Positions 11,309-22,414 of a stretch of DNA of 64,000 nt are shown piece by piece (positions within the stretch are counted from its first letter, which is position 1; every line of letters starts with the position of its first letter). Below the pieces are notes generated by a model that was not told where the DNA came from, did not search any database, and saw only the letters and a program-made list of their open reading frames with translations. Source of the DNA: Pseudomonas jinjuensis (GTDB lineage: Bacteria > Pseudomonadota > Gammaproteobacteria > Pseudomonadales > Pseudomonadaceae); NCBI RefSeq assembly GCF_900103845.1, contig NZ_FNIJ01000017.1:79364-143363 (forward strand), written 5' to 3'. The translations under genes and the position numbers were made by a program.

Positions 11309-11494
11309 ATGTGGCAGGAATTCGGCAAAGCGCTCTGTCTGTTGCTGGTGCTGGAAGGCATCCTTCCATTCCTGTATCCGCGTGGCTGGCGCGACGCCGT
11401 GAGCGGGCTCGGTCGCCTGAGCGACCGCAGTCTGAGACTCATCGGGCTGGGCAGCATGCTGCTCGGCACCATCCTTCTTTACTGCATTCATTGA
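11309..11494 (+). CDS. DUF2065 family small inner-membrane protein
   Basis: A 61-residue protein of the YjeT/DUF2065 family. It has two predicted membrane helices: about residues 5-22 (FGKALCLLLVLEGILPFL) and 43-60 (IGLGSMLLGTILLYCI). The ATG at 11309 gives the family N-terminus MWQEFGKAL; earlier in-frame codons fall inside the preceding terminator. The function is unknown. Its conserved place between hflC and hisZ is common in Pseudomonas and relatives. Confidence 0.85.
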   Translation: MWQEFGKALCLLLVLEGILPFLYPRGWRDAVSGLGRLSDRSLRLIGLGSMLLGTILLYCIH

Positions 11495-11525
11495 ATTGCC
11501 GCCCGGCTGAAAGGGGAGAGGCGAC

Positions 11526-12704
11526 ATGGCAACGGTAGACCGCTGGCTGCTGCCAGATGGAATCGAAGAAGTGCTGCCACCGGAGGCGGCGCGCGTCGAA
11601 GCAGCCCGCCGTCAGGTGCTGGACCTGTTCCAGCGCTGGGGCTACGAATTCGTCGTCACCCCGCATATCGAATACCTGGAGTCCCTGCTGACCGGCGCTT
11701 CCGACGACCTGGACCTGCGCACCTTCAAGGTGACCGATCCGGCGTCCGGGCGCCTGATGGGTTTCCGTGCCGACATCACGCCGCAGGTCGCGCGGATGGA
11801 TGCGCACAGCCTGCACCGCGAGGGCCCGAGCCGCCTGTGCTACGCCGGCAGCGTGCTGCATGCCCGCCCGCGCGCGCTGGCGACTTCGCGCAGCCCGATC
11901 CAGCTGGGTGCGGAGCTTTACGGCGATGCCAGCCTGAACAGCGACGTCGAGGTGATCAGCCTGATGCTCGAGATGCTCGAGCTGGCCCAGGTGCCGGCTG
12001 TGCACATGGACCTCGGCCACGTCGGCATCTATCGCGGCCTGGCCCGCGCCGCCGGCCTGTCCGGCGAAACCGAGCAACTGCTGTTCGACGCCCTGCAGCG
12101 CAAGGCGGTGGACGAAGTCGCCGCGCTGACCGAGGGCCATCCGGCCGACCTCGCCGGCATGCTCCGCGCGCTGGCCGAGCTGTGCGGCGGCCGTGAAGTC
12201 TTCGCTCAGGCCCGCGAATGCCTGGGCGGCGCGCCGCAGCCGGTGCTGGACGCGCTGGCCGAGCTGGAAAGCATCGCCGATGCGCTGACCGCGCGCTTCC
12301 CGGAGTTGCCGCTGTACTTCGATCTCGGCGAGCTGCGCGGCTATCACTATCACACCGGCGTGGTCTTCGCCGCGTTCGTGCCGGGCGTGGGCGAATCCAT
12401 CGCCCAGGGCGGACGCTACGACGATATCGGCGCCGATTTCGGCCGCGCGCGTCCGGCCACCGGCTTCTCCACCGATCTGAAGACGCTGGTGACGCTGGGC
12501 CAGGCGCAGCTCGACCAGCCGCGTAGCGGCATCTGGGCGCCCGCCGATGGCGCCGGATTGTGGCAGGCGGTGCAACGGCTGCGCCGCGACGGCCAGCGCG
12601 TGGTGCAGGCGCTGCACGGGCAGGATGCCGCTTCTGCGCGCGAGGCGGGCTGCGACCGGCAGCTGCTGCAGCGCGATGGCAATTGGCAGGTGCTGCCGCT
12701 CTGA
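11526..12704 (+). CDS. hisZ: ATP phosphoribosyltransferase regulatory subunit HisZ
   Basis: HisRS-like protein without synthetase activity that pairs with the short HisG to form the first enzyme of histidine synthesis and confers feedback control by histidine. The class II synthetase-like fold shows [23 protein letters not shown], then [15 protein letters not shown]. The histidine-binding stretch includes YYHTG-like [12 protein letters not shown]. The length of 392 residues fits HisZ rather than HisS (about 430 with an anticodon domain). A GGGGAGAGGCGAC ribosome region precedes the ATG. It is next to purA, as in other Pseudomonas. Confidence 0.93.
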   Translation: MATVDRWLLPDGIEEVLPPEAARVEAARRQVLDLFQRWGYEFVVTPHIEYLESLLTGASDDLDLRTFKVTDPASGRLMGFRADITPQVARMDAHSLHREGPSRLCYAGSVLHARPRALATSRSPIQLGAELYGDASLNSDVEVISLMLEMLELAQVPAVHMDLGHVGIYRGLARAAGLSGETEQLLFDALQRKAVDEVAALTEGHPADLAGMLRALAELCGGREVFAQARECLGGAPQPVLDALAELESIADALTARFPELPLYFDLGELRGYHYHTGVVFAAFVPGVGESIAQGGRYDDIGADFGRARPATGFSTDLKTLVTLGQAQLDQPRSGIWAPADGAGLWQAVQRLRRDGQRVVQALHGQDAASAREAGCDRQLLQRDGNWQVLPL

Positions 12705-14069
<1,365 letters not shown>

Positions 14070-14087
14070 TTCCTCTCGCCGTACCTG

Positions 14088-14113
14088 CAACGGGCCGCTC
14101 ATGCGGCCCGTTG
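14088..14113 (+). terminator. Hairpin terminator after purA
   Basis: An 11-bp perfect stem (CAACGGGCCGC and its complement) with a TCAT loop begins 18 bases after the purA stop, followed by TCGTTTC. It separates purA from the chemoreceptor gene. Confidence 0.75.
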
Positions 14114-14210
14114 TCGTTTCGGGATGGCGAATTCCGGTGACGGCACGGCCCTTGCTGGCGAATCGGATCGGCGCATTTCGCGTCATGAATCCGTTACCGT
14201 TGGAGGCACC

Positions 14211-16145
14211 GTGTCCGCCGTCCTTTCCCTGTTGCGCAGCCGTCTGCTGCGCCCCGTGTTCATCGCCCTCGGCATCGCGCTGCTGGTGCAACTGCTGATC
14301 GCGCTGTGGCTTACCCGCAGCACCGTCGACCATCTGGTGGAGGATCTTGGTGCGCGCCTGGGTGGCGAGTCGCAGAACCTCGCTGGCGAGCTGGAGCGGG
14401 CCGGCAAGGAATTGTCGTCCGGCCTGGGCGAGCTTTCCGCGAACACCCGCGAGCGCCTGGGCGCGGCACTGACCGCGCGCCTGGAAGCGGAGCGCGGCGA
14501 ATTGCGCCAGAGCCTGGAGCAGGGGCTGCGGCAGTCGGCGGACCAGCTCGCCCAGCTGCTCGCCGCGGTGGCGCCCAAGGCGATGTGGGACAACGACGTG
14601 CCCACGCTTTCGGAATACGCCAGGCGCTCGCAGGCCAATCCGAGCGTGCTCTTCGTGGTCTACGACGACCCGCAGGGGCAGCATCTGACCCGCTACCTGA
14701 ACCGCCAGGACCCGCGCATCCAGGCCCTGCTCGCCAAGGGCAAGGGCGAGCGCGCGCTGGACAAGGTGCTGGAGGCGGCGGCGCACGACGACTCGGTGAT
14801 CCTGGTCAACGCGCCGATCAGTCCGAACGGGGTGCTGATCGGCACCGTGCGCCTGGGCATGTCGACCGAGGATATCGACCGGCAGATACAGGCCCTGGAC
14901 ATTCGCTTCTCCGCGCTGATCGCCAGCGGCGACCAACTGGTGGCGGAAAGCCTCGCCAGCGCCGCCGCCGACAGCAGTGCGGCGCTGGGCGCGCGGCTGC
15001 AGTCGGCCCGCCAGGTGGCCGCCGGCATGAGCGAGAGTGCCCGTGGTGCGGTGGAGGATTCCGCCAGCAGCCTGCGCTGGCGCATCGGCGCGGGACTGGT
15101 GCTGGTCGGGCTGGGCGTGCTGCTGGTGCTGGCGCTGGTCCTCGGCCGTCGCGTGGTCAGCCGGTTGCGCCTGCTGATCGATGCGCTGAACGACCTGGCG
15201 GCCGGGGAGGGCGACCTGACCCGCAGGGTGCGTCTGGACAGCCGTGACGAAGTGGGCGAGATGGCGGCGGCGGTCAACCGCTTCGTCGACAAACTGCAGC
15301 CCATCGTCCGCGAGGCCGGCCAGGTGGCGCAGCGCACCGGCACGGAAATCGCCGCCCTGGCGTCGCGCAGCGCCAGCGCCGAGGCGGCTGCGGATCGCCA
15401 GCGCAACGAGGTGGCCGGCAGTCTGGAGGCGTTGTCGGGAATGGCCGCCGAGGCGGCAGTGGAAAGCCGGGCCATGCAGGACGCGCTGAACCGGGTGGCG
15501 GCCATCCGCAAGGCGGCGAACGACAACGCGGCCATTGCGCGGAATGTCGGCGGGCTGATCGAAACCCTGGAGGCGCGGGTGCAGAACGGCGCCGGCGTGA
15601 TCGAGCGGCTGGCGCAGCAGAGCGAGCAGATCGAGGTGGTGCTGTCGGTGATCCACGGTATCGCCGAACAGACCAATCTGCTGGCGCTCAACGCCGCCAT
15701 CGAGGCGGCCCGCGCCGGCGAGAGCGGGCGCGGTTTCGCCGTGGTCGCCGACGAGGTGCGCGCGCTGGCGAGCAAGACCCAGCAGTCCACCGGCGATATC
15801 CAGGCGCATATCGGCGCCCTGCAGGCCGGCGCGCGCGAGGCGGTGGAAGCCATCGGCCAGGCGCGCGAACAGGCTGCCCAGGGGCTGGCCGCGCTGCTCG
15901 ACAGCGAGCGTCTGCAGCGCGAGGTGCAGCAGGCGGTGGAGGAAGTGCATGGCGCCATCGAGTCGGCGGCACGAGCGGCCGAGCAGCAGGCGGAAGGCGC
16001 GGTGGCGGTGCGCGGCCGGGTGGAGGTGATCCACGCCGAAGCCAGTCGCGCGGCCGAAGCGGTGGCGGAGACGGCGGGTAGCGGGCGGGTGCTGGACGAC
16101 CTGGCGGCCCAGTTGCGCGCCAGTCTCGGTCAGTTCAAGGCCTGA
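14211..16145 (+). CDS. Methyl-accepting chemotaxis protein
   Basis: Transmembrane chemoreceptor of 644 residues. A first membrane helix (about 14-33, [19 protein letters not shown]) and a second (about 290-312, [20 protein letters not shown]) enclose a periplasmic sensor of about 255 residues. The sensor contains [16 protein letters not shown] and [12 protein letters not shown], which resemble a Cache/PAS-like fold. HAMP (about 313-365) precedes the signalling domain, whose tip reads [21 protein letters not shown]. No CheR-tethering pentapeptide is present. The GTG at 14211 is chosen because TGGAGG lies 4 bases upstream. The ligand is unknown. Confidence 0.9.
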   Translation: MSAVLSLLRSRLLRPVFIALGIALLVQLLIALWLTRSTVDHLVEDLGARLGGESQNLAGELERAGKELSSGLGELSANTRERLGAALTARLEAERGELRQSLEQGLRQSADQLAQLLAAVAPKAMWDNDVPTLSEYARRSQANPSVLFVVYDDPQGQHLTRYLNRQDPRIQALLAKGKGERALDKVLEAAAHDDSVILVNAPISPNGVLIGTVRLGMSTEDIDRQIQALDIRFSALIASGDQLVAESLASAAADSSAALGARLQSARQVAAGMSESARGAVEDSASSLRWRIGAGLVLVGLGVLLVLALVLGRRVVSRLRLLIDALNDLAAGEGDLTRRVRLDSRDEVGEMAAAVNRFVDKLQPIVREAGQVAQRTGTEIAALASRSASAEAAADRQRNEVAGSLEALSGMAAEAAVESRAMQDALNRVAAIRKAANDNAAIARNVGGLIETLEARVQNGAGVIERLAQQSEQIEVVLSVIHGIAEQTNLLALNAAIEAARAGESGRGFAVVADEVRALASKTQQSTGDIQAHIGALQAGAREAVEAIGQAREQAAQGLAALLDSERLQREVQQAVEEVHGAIESAARAAEQQAEGAVAVRGRVEVIHAEASRAAEAVAETAGSGRVLDDLAAQLRASLGQFKA

Positions 16146-16202
16146 AATAGGGGAGGGCGCAGCCTTGCGGTTGCGCCCTCGCCGGAGTTTCCGGATCGCA
16201 GA

Positions 16203-16237
16203 AAGCACAAAGCCGAGCAGTGCTCGGCTTTGTGCTT
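16203..16237. terminator. Bidirectional terminator between the chemoreceptor and tRNA-Leu
   Basis: A perfect 17-bp inverted repeat (AAGCACAAAGCCGAGCA and its complement around a single G) lies between the two converging genes. Each arm ends in CTTTGTGCTT-type sequence, so it can serve either strand. It lies 6 bases beyond the 3' end of the tRNA. Confidence 0.8.
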
Positions 16238-16242
16238 GAAGA

Positions 16243-16329
16243 TGGTGCCCAGGAGAAGACTCGAACTTCCACGGTGTTGCCACCGCTAGGACCTGAACCT
16301 AGTGCGTCTACCAATTCCGCCACCTGGGC
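16243..16329 (-). tRNA. tRNA-Leu (anticodon CAG)
   Basis: The minus strand folds as a class II tRNA of 87 bases. The acceptor stem is GCCCAGG/CCTGGGC with discriminator A and an encoded CCA. The D-arm contains GGTAGACGC. The anticodon stem CTAGG/CCTAG encloses the loop TTCAGGT, giving anticodon CAG. A long variable arm is present, and the T-arm contains GTTCGAGTC. It decodes CTG, the most used leucine codon in this genome. It has its own promoter at 16393-16421. Confidence 0.97.
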
Positions 16330-16392
16330 ACTGGAGTCGATGATTGCTCATCGTTTCCGTGTTACAACGTCTCAGCGACGCTGTGGGCGCGA

Positions 16393-16421
16393 ACTATAAA
16401 GAGCCCCTTTCCGCTTGTAAA
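16393..16421 (-). promoter_or_regulatory. Sigma-70 promoter of tRNA-Leu
   Basis: Read on the minus strand: a -35 box TTTACA, a 17-base spacer and a -10 box TATAGT, located about 64 bases upstream of the mature tRNA 5' end. A GC-rich segment follows the -10, as expected for stringently controlled stable-RNA promoters. A CCCCTGA...TCAGGGG dyad with an AT-rich centre lies just upstream (16422-16452). Confidence 0.75.
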
Positions 16422-16534
16422 CCCCTGATGCGATAAAAAATTTATTCAGGGGCAAAGCTGACCGACGAGCGGATTTCGCGCTTCAATAGGTATATGACGA
16501 CCTTACTAATGAACGAAAAGGTGATTTCACCCTG

Positions 16535-19246
16535 ATGGCCGATTGGCAAAACCTCGACCCCGAGGCCGCCCGCGAGGCGGAAAAATACGAAAACCCCATT
16601 CCCAGCCGCGAACTGATCCTGGCGCATCTCGCCGAACGCGGCGCGCCCGCCACCCGGGCGCAACTGATAGAAGAGTTCGGCCTGCACGGCGAGGAGCCTG
16701 AAGAGGCACTGCGCCGCCGCCTGCGCGCCATGGAGCGCGACGGCCAGCTTATCTATACCCGCCGCGGCGCCTACGCGCCGGTGGACAAGCTCGACCTGAT
16801 CCGCGGCCGCATCTCCGGCCATCGCGACGGCTTCGGCTTCCTCATCCCGGACGACGGCAGCGATGACCTGTTCCTCAGCCCGGCGCAGATGCGCCTGGTG
16901 TTCGACGGCGACCGCGCGCTGGCACGGGTATCCGGCTTCGACCGCCGCGGCCGCCGCGAAGGCGCGCTGGTGGAAGTGATCGAGCGCGCCCACGAGATCA
17001 TCGTCGGCCGCTACTTCGAGGAGAGCGGCATCGGCACGGTGGTCGCCGACAATCCGAAGATCCAGCAGGAAGTGCTGATCCCGCCGGGCAAGAGCGGCAA
17101 GGCCAAGCACAACCAGTTCGTCCAGGTGCGCATCGACGTCTGGCCGAGCGTGCACCGCCAGGCCCAGGGCGAGGTGGTCGAGGTGCTCGGCGACTACATG
17201 GCGCCGGGCATGGAGATCGAAGTCGCGCTGCGCAGCTACGACATTCCGCACGTCTGGCCGCAGGGCGTGGAGAAGGAGGCGGCCAGGCTCAAGCCGGAAG
17301 TGGCGGAGAAGGACAAGGAGAAGCGCGTCGACCTGCGCGCCCTGCCGTTCGTCACCATCGATGGCGAGGACGCCCGCGACTTCGACGACGCGGTATTCGC
17401 CGAGAAACGCAAGGGTGGCGGCTGGAGGCTGTATGTCGCCATCGCCGACGTCTCGCACTATGTGAAGGTCGGCTCGGCGCTGGACGAGGAAGCGGCCAGG
17501 CGCGGCAACTCGGTGTATTTCCCCGAGCGGGTCATCCCGATGCTGCCGGAAATTCTCTCCAACGGCCTCTGTTCGCTGAACCCACTGGTCGACCGGCTCG
17601 CCATGGTCTGCGAGATGAGCCTGTCCAGGGCCGGCAAGCTGACCGGCTACCAGTTCTACGAGGCGGTGATCCACTCCCACGCGCGGCTCACCTACACCAA
17701 GGTCAGCCAGTACCTGGAGACGCCTGACAGCCCCGGTGCCGAGCATCTGAAGAAACAGTTGCCGAACGTGGTGCCGCATCTGGACACGCTCTATGCGCTG
17801 TACAAGGTGCTGCTGGCGGCGCGGCATAGCCGCGGGGCAATCGATTTCGAGACCCAGGAGACGCGCATCGTCTTCGGCGCCGACCGCAAGATCTCGGAAA
17901 TCCGCCCGACCCAGCGCAACGACGCGCACAAGCTGATCGAGGAATGCATGCTGGCGGCCAACGTCGCCACCGCCAAGTTCCTCGAGAAGCACGAGATTCC
18001 CGCGCTGTACCGGGTCCACGACGGCCCGCCGCAGGAAAAGCTGAACAACCTGCGCCAGTTCCTCGGCGAACTCGGTCTGACCCTGTACCGCGGCAAGGGC
18101 GAACCGACCCCGGCGGACTACCAGGCGCTGCTGGAGAAGGTCCAGGGCCGTCCGGACTTCCAGCTGATCCAGACGGTGATGCTGCGTTCCCTCAGCCAGG
18201 CGGTGTACGCCCCGGAGAACCATGGCCACTTCGGCTTGAACTACGAGGCCTACACCCACTTCACCTCGCCAATCCGCCGCTATCCGGACCTGCTGGTGCA
18301 CCGCGCGATCCGCAGCCTGGTCCGCTCCAAGCGGCAGTCCGAGCATGTCCAGCGCGTCGGCGCGGCGAGCATGCCGAAGGCGCGCATCTATCCCTACGAC
18401 GAGCCGCGCCTGGAGCAGCTTGGCGAGCAGTGCTCGATGACCGAGCGGCGCGCCGACGAGGCGACCCGCGACGTGGTCAACTGGCTGAAGTGCGAATACA
18501 TGCGCGAGCGGGTAGGCGAGACCTTCCCCGGCGTGATCACCGCGGTGACCGGCTTCGGCATCTTCGTCGAGCTGACCGACATCTATGTGGAGGGTCTGGT
18601 GCACGTCACCGCGCTGCCGGGCGACTACTACCACTTCGACCCGGTGCACCACCGCCTGGCCGGCGAGCGCACCGGTCGCAGCTTCCGCCTCGGCGATACC
18701 ACCGAAGTGGTGGTGGCGCGGGTCGACCTGGACGAGCGCAAGATCGATTTCGAACTGGCCGACAACGTGCTCAGCGCACCGATCGGCCGGCGCAAGCGCG
18801 ACGACAGGGCGCCGGAGAAGAAGGCTGCCAAGGGGCGCAAGGGCAAGGTCCGCGAGGAACCCGCCCCGGCCGCCCGGACGCCGGACCCGGCTCCCGCCGT
18901 CCAGCCGCGCAAGCGCAAGGTCGGCACGGTGCAGGCACTGCCGGCGGTGGCGCCGGAAATGCTCGCCCAGGCCGAGGAAATGCTCGGCAATACCGATGTG
19001 CAGCGCAGCCGCGCGCTGAAGCAGTCGCTGCTGGCGGAGGCGCGGACGGGCAGCAAGCCGGCCGGAAAAGGCAAGGGCAAGGCCGCCAATGCCAAGCCGA
19101 AGGGCGCGGACCAGCCCAAGGCGAAGGCTCCGGCCGCCGGCAAGCCGGCCAAGTCCGGCAAGCATCGCAAGGGGCCTTCCAGGCCGAAAGCCGAATCCGG
19201 CGCCGCCAAGGGCGGTGCAGTCCGCAAGCGTAAGGTCAAGTCATGA
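16535..19246 (+). CDS. rnr: Ribonuclease R
   Basis: 3'-5' exoribonuclease that degrades structured RNA. The 903-residue order is: N-terminal winged helix (about 20-85), cold-shock domains (about 85-245), RNB catalytic domain (about 265-590, active-site DGEDARDFDDAVFA), S1 domain (about 645-730, GVITAVTGFGIFVELTDIYVE) and a long Lys/Ala/Pro-rich basic tail (about 745-903). The tail is longer than in E. coli and low-complexity, as usual in Pseudomonas. The stop overlaps the rlmB ATG. Confidence 0.96.
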   Translation: MADWQNLDPEAAREAEKYENPIPSRELILAHLAERGAPATRAQLIEEFGLHGEEPEEALRRRLRAMERDGQLIYTRRGAYAPVDKLDLIRGRISGHRDGFGFLIPDDGSDDLFLSPAQMRLVFDGDRALARVSGFDRRGRREGALVEVIERAHEIIVGRYFEESGIGTVVADNPKIQQEVLIPPGKSGKAKHNQFVQVRIDVWPSVHRQAQGEVVEVLGDYMAPGMEIEVALRSYDIPHVWPQGVEKEAARLKPEVAEKDKEKRVDLRALPFVTIDGEDARDFDDAVFAEKRKGGGWRLYVAIADVSHYVKVGSALDEEAARRGNSVYFPERVIPMLPEILSNGLCSLNPLVDRLAMVCEMSLSRAGKLTGYQFYEAVIHSHARLTYTKVSQYLETPDSPGAEHLKKQLPNVVPHLDTLYALYKVLLAARHSRGAIDFETQETRIVFGADRKISEIRPTQRNDAHKLIEECMLAANVATAKFLEKHEIPALYRVHDGPPQEKLNNLRQFLGELGLTLYRGKGEPTPADYQALLEKVQGRPDFQLIQTVMLRSLSQAVYAPENHGHFGLNYEAYTHFTSPIRRYPDLLVHRAIRSLVRSKRQSEHVQRVGAASMPKARIYPYDEPRLEQLGEQCSMTERRADEATRDVVNWLKCEYMRERVGETFPGVITAVTGFGIFVELTDIYVEGLVHVTALPGDYYHFDPVHHRLAGERTGRSFRLGDTTEVVVARVDLDERKIDFELADNVLSAPIGRRKRDDRAPEKKAAKGRKGKVREEPAPAARTPDPAPAVQPRKRKVGTVQALPAVAPEMLAQAEEMLGNTDVQRSRALKQSLLAEARTGSKPAGKGKGKAANAKPKGADQPKAKAPAAGKPAKSGKHRKGPSRPKAESGAAKGGAVRKRKVKS

Positions 19247-19995
19247 GTCAGTGGGAAAGGGTCTACGGCGTGCACGCCGTGGAGGCGTTGCTGCGCCATC
19301 ATCCGAAGCGGGTCAAGCAGCTGTGGCTGGCCGAAGGCCGCCATGATCCGCGGGTACAGGCGCTGGTCGAGCTGGCCGGCAAGGTTCGCGTGCCGGTCGG
19401 CACCCGCGAGCGCAAGGAACTCGACGAGTGGGCCGAAGGCGTGCACCAGGGCGTGGTCGCCGAGGTCAGCCCGAGCCAGGTGTGGGGCGAGAACATGCTC
19501 GACGAGCTGCTCGAACGCACGCCGGGTCCCGCCTTGCTGCTGGCGCTGGACGGTGTGACCGACCCGCACAACCTCGGCGCCTGCCTGCGCACCGCCGATG
19601 CCGCCGGCGCCCTGGCGGTGATAGTGCCGAAGGACAAGTCGGCCACGCTCAACGCCACGGTGCGCAAGGTCGCCTGCGGCGCTGCCGAGGTGATCCCGCT
19701 GGTGGCGGTGACCAACCTCGCGCGCACCCTGGAAAAACTCCAGCAGCGCGGCCTGTGGGTGGTCGGTACCGCCGGCGAGGCGACCCAGACCCTCTACGAG
19801 CTCGATCTCACCGGGCCGACCGTGCTGGTGATGGGCGCCGAGGGCAAGGGCATGCGCCGGCTGACCCGCGAGCACTGCGACTACCTCGCCAGGCTGCCGA
19901 TGGGCGGCAGCGTCAGCAGCCTGAACGTGTCGGTGGCGACGGGCGTGTGCCTGTTCGAGATCGTCCGGCAGCGCCAGCTCAAGACCGGCGCTTAG
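19243..19995 (+). CDS. rlmB: 23S rRNA (guanosine-2'-O)-methyltransferase RlmB
   Basis: SPOUT-class methyltransferase that modifies G2251 in the peptidyl-transferase region. The N-terminal substrate-binding domain begins VYGVHAVEALLRHHPKR. The trefoil-knot motifs are LDGVTDPHNLGACLRTADAAG-like (near residue 103), MGAEGKGMRRLTR and SLNVSVATGVCLFEI. The 250-residue size is typical. It overlaps rnr by 4 bases and ends the rnr-rlmB unit; a REP pair follows. Confidence 0.95.
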   Translation: MSQWERVYGVHAVEALLRHHPKRVKQLWLAEGRHDPRVQALVELAGKVRVPVGTRERKELDEWAEGVHQGVVAEVSPSQVWGENMLDELLERTPGPALLLALDGVTDPHNLGACLRTADAAGALAVIVPKDKSATLNATVRKVACGAAEVIPLVAVTNLARTLEKLQQRGLWVVGTAGEATQTLYELDLTGPTVLVMGAEGKGMRRLTREHCDYLARLPMGGSVSSLNVSVATGVCLFEIVRQRQLKTGA

Positions 19996-20005
19996 CTTTG
20001 TTCTG

Positions 20006-20076
20006 GTAGGAGCGAGCTTGCTCGCGAACGGCGCCGGCCCCGTGCTCGCCCGGTTCGCGAGCAAGCTCGCTCCTAC
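20006..20076. repeat. REP inverted pair, family with GCGAGCTTGCTCGC core
   Basis: Two 24-base arms (GTAGGAGCGAGCTTGCTCGCGAAC and its exact complement, cited by position because of length: 20006-20029 and 20053-20076) face each other across a 23-base GC-rich loop. Each arm has its own internal palindrome. It is a Pseudomonas REP doublet in the rlmB-rpsF gap. Confidence 0.9.
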
Positions 20077-20118
20077 GAAGAACCCCCGCTCCATCTGTAC
20101 AAATAATCGTCAATTGCC

Positions 20119-20147
20119 TTGCGCCACCTTCCCCCCTTCTCTAGAAT
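20119..20147 (+). promoter_or_regulatory. Predicted promoter of the rpsF operon
   Basis: TTGCGC, a 17-base spacer and TAGAAT lie about 108 bases upstream of the rpsF ATG, just after the REP pair. Position and spacing suit a sigma-70 promoter with a long leader. That leader could carry autoregulatory structure, because S6:S18 represses its own operon in several bacteria; no such structure was worked out here. Confidence 0.6.
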
Positions 20148-20254
20148 GTCGCCCCTTGCCGTCCGGGCAGGTATTCGCACGCCGGCAAGTCAATTAGACA
20201 TTCACTCCTTGCCTGACCGCATCGTCGGCAGGCTGCAACCCGTAAGGAGCATTT

Positions 20255-20665
20255 ATGCGTCATTACGAAATCGTGTTCCTGGTTCACCCGGACCAGAGCG
20301 AACAAGTCGGTGGCATGGTCGAGCGTTACACCAAGGCCATCGAAGAAGACGGTGGCAAGGTTCACCGCCTGGAAGACTGGGGCCGTCGTCAGCTGGCTTA
20401 CGCCATCAACAACGTGCACAAGGCTCACTACGTTCTGATGAACGTCGAGTGCACCGCCAAGGCCCTGGCCGAGATGGAAGACAACTTCCGCTACAACGAC
20501 GCCGTGATCCGTAACCTGGTGATCCGTCGCGACGAGGCCGTCACCGGCCAGTCCGAAATGCTGAAGGCCGAGGAAAGCCGCAACGAGCGCCGCGAGCGCC
20601 GTGAACGCCCCGAATCCAACGAGTCCGCTGACGGCGAAGACAGCCGCGACAGCGCTGACGAGTAA
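20255..20665 (+). CDS. rpsF: 30S ribosomal protein S6
   Basis: Small-subunit protein that forms a heterodimer with S18 on the platform. The N-terminus [18 protein letters not shown] and [17 protein letters not shown] match the family. The C-terminal tail (about 100-136) is rich in Glu, Arg and Ser and extends beyond the folded core, as in gammaproteobacterial S6. AAGGAG precedes the ATG. It is the first gene of rpsF-rpsR-(membrane protein)-rplI. Confidence 0.97.
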   Translation: MRHYEIVFLVHPDQSEQVGGMVERYTKAIEEDGGKVHRLEDWGRRQLAYAINNVHKAHYVLMNVECTAKALAEMEDNFRYNDAVIRNLVIRRDEAVTGQSEMLKAEESRNERRERRERPESNESADGEDSRDSADE

Positions 20666-20694
20666 TCACGGACCAGTATTGAGGAGCCAATTCC

Positions 20695-20925
20695 ATGGCA
20701 CGTTTCTTCCGTCGTCGTAAGTTCTGCCGTTTCACCGCTGAAGGCGTGAAAGAGATCGATTACAAAGATCTGAACACCCTGAAGGCCTACGTTTCCGAAA
20801 CCGGCAAGATCGTTCCGAGCCGCATCACCGGCACCAAGGCCAAGTACCAGCGTCAGCTGGCCACCGCTATCAAGCGCGCCCGCTACCTGGCCCTGCTTCC
20901 CTACACCGACAGCCACGGCCGTTGA
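20695..20925 (+). CDS. rpsR: 30S ribosomal protein S18
   Basis: A 76-residue basic protein of the small-subunit platform. The N-terminus [17 protein letters not shown] and the core [29 protein letters not shown] sequence are typical. A single cysteine at residue 11 is present and no zinc-ribbon paralogue signature is seen. It follows rpsF after 29 bases with GAGGAG upstream of its start. Confidence 0.98.
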   Translation: MARFFRRRKFCRFTAEGVKEIDYKDLNTLKAYVSETGKIVPSRITGTKAKYQRQLATAIKRARYLALLPYTDSHGR

Positions 20926-20961
20926 GATCGGGCAGTCGACACGAGGTAATGGATAGATCGC

Positions 20962-21831
20962 ATGCGCGCATTGGCTGAATTCGTCATGCGAGGCCGCATG
21001 CAGGCGACCCTTGTGGTCGTCGCAGCCGCGGTGCTGCAGCCGTTGTTCTGGCTGGGCGCCGCAGCAGGCAGTCTGGTGCTGTTGCGCCGCGGGGCGAGCG
21101 ATGCCATCGGCATCATCGCCTGGGCGATGCTCCCGGCACTGGCCTGGTGGTACCTGGGTGATCCCAGCGTTTCGCTGGTTCTGGTGGGTAGTGCGGTGCT
21201 GGCGCAGGTTCTGCGCAACGGCGCGCCCTGGAACCGGGTGATGCTGGCGAGCGTCGGGCTCGGCGTGGTGTTCGCACTGCTGCTGAGCACGGTATCGGCG
21301 GGGTTGATCGAAAGCCTTGCGGAAGCTTTCCGCAAGATGCTGCCGCAAGTCCTGTCGGAGGCGCAGCTTCCGGCGGAACAGCAGGCAAGCCTGCAGGCGG
21401 AGATGGTCCCGGCCATCACCGGCCTGATGGCGGCATCGCTGCAATCGATCAGCCTGTTGTGCCTGATGCTGGCGCGCTACTGGCAGGCCGCGCTGTACAA
21501 CCCGCAAGGGTTCGGCCGCGAGTTCCGCGCCCTGCGCCTGTCGCCGGCTACGGCTATCGGGCTGCTGCTGGGCGTGCTGGTACTGCCGTTGCTCGGTCCG
21601 CAGGCCACGGTGCTGGCGCCGATCTGCGCCGTGCCGCTGCTGTTCGCCGGGCTGGCGCTCGGTCATGGGCTGGTGGCGCTGAAGCGTCTGCCGGGACCCT
21701 GGCTGGTGCTGCTGTACCTGCTGGTGCTGCTGCTGGGAAATGTGATCTGTCTTGTCGCCGTGGTCGACAGTCTGTTTGATTTTCGTGGTCGCCTGGCCCG
21801 TCGCCAGGGGCCCACGAACGGTGAAGGTTAA
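20962..21831 (+). CDS. Conserved inner-membrane protein of the rpsR-rplI interval
   Basis: A 289-residue hydrophobic protein with about eight predicted membrane segments, including VVVAAAVLQPLFWLGAAAG (near 16-34), a pair near 60-110, and three in the last 100 residues (LLLGVLVLPLLG, VLAPICAVPLLFAGLAL, LVLLYLLVLLLGNVICLVAVV). It resembles the DUF2232-like membrane proteins found at this locus in Pseudomonas. The function is unknown; the location inside a ribosomal operon is conserved. The start at 20962 (MRALAEFVMRGRMQ) is the first of three nearby ATGs, and an ACGAGG element lies upstream. Confidence 0.8.
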   Translation: MRALAEFVMRGRMQATLVVVAAAVLQPLFWLGAAAGSLVLLRRGASDAIGIIAWAMLPALAWWYLGDPSVSLVLVGSAVLAQVLRNGAPWNRVMLASVGLGVVFALLLSTVSAGLIESLAEAFRKMLPQVLSEAQLPAEQQASLQAEMVPAITGLMAASLQSISLLCLMLARYWQAALYNPQGFGREFRALRLSPATAIGLLLGVLVLPLLGPQATVLAPICAVPLLFAGLALGHGLVALKRLPGPWLVLLYLLVLLLGNVICLVAVVDSLFDFRGRLARRQGPTNGEG

Positions 21832-21852
21832 AAGTTAAGAGGTAAGACTCAA

Positions 21853-22299
21853 ATGGAAGTCATCCTGCTGGAAAAGATCGCCAAACTGGGCAACCTGGGC
21901 GACAAGCTGAACGTAAAGGGCGGTTACGCCCGTAACTACCTGCTGCCGCAGGGCAAGGCCACCGCTGCTACCGCTGCCAACGTCGCTGCGTTCGAAGAGC
22001 GCCGCGCCGAGCTGGAAAAGGCCGCTGCCGAGAAGAAGGCTGATGCCGAAGCTCGCGCTGCCCAACTGGCCGAGCTGATCGTCACCATCGGCGCTCACGC
22101 CGGTGACGAAGGCAAGCTGTTCGGCTCGATCGGCACCCGCGACATCGCCGAAGCGGTATCCGCTGCCGGCTACCCGCTGGAAAAGGCCGAAGTGCGCCTG
22201 CCCAACGGCCCGCTGCGTACCGTTGGCGAGTACAACGTCGAAGTGCAACTGCACACCGACGTCGAAAGCACTCTGCACGTGGTCGTGGTCGCCGAGTAA
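21853..22299 (+). CDS. rplI: 50S ribosomal protein L9
   Basis: Large-subunit protein of 148 residues with an N-terminal globular domain ([19 protein letters not shown]), a long connecting helix (about 41-74, rich in Ala/Glu/Lys) and a C-terminal domain ending in HVVVVAE. The signature [13 protein letters not shown] is present. An intrinsic terminator follows. Confidence 0.98.
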   Translation: MEVILLEKIAKLGNLGDKLNVKGGYARNYLLPQGKATAATAANVAAFEERRAELEKAAAEKKADAEARAAQLAELIVTIGAHAGDEGKLFGSIGTRDIAEAVSAAGYPLEKAEVRLPNGPLRTVGEYNVEVQLHTDVESTLHVVVVAE

Positions 22300-22349
22300 G
22301 CGATCCGTCGCTGGGCTGATGCATTCCACTGCAGCAGTCCGCTAACATC

Positions 22350-22386
22350 GGGCGCGGCCCCTCCGGGTGCCGCGCCCTTTGTTTTT
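22350..22386 (+). terminator. Intrinsic terminator after rplI
   Basis: A 9-bp stem (GGGCGCGGC/GCCGCGCCC) with a 10-base loop is followed by TTTGTTTTT. It separates the ribosomal operon from dnaB, which begins 29 bases later. Confidence 0.85.
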
Positions 22387-22414
22387 CTGCCTTCCTCATT
22401 TATCCAGCGAGCCC

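Noticed and set aside
14211..16145. Chemoreceptor between purA and tRNA-Leu as an acquired gene
   Set aside because: Composition equals its neighbours, there is no att-like repeat at the tRNA, and a chemoreceptor beside purA is, to my knowledge, found in other Pseudomonas.
16243..16329. tRNA-Leu as an integration site for a genomic island
   Set aside because: No integrase and no duplicated tRNA 3' end occur nearby; flanking genes are core.
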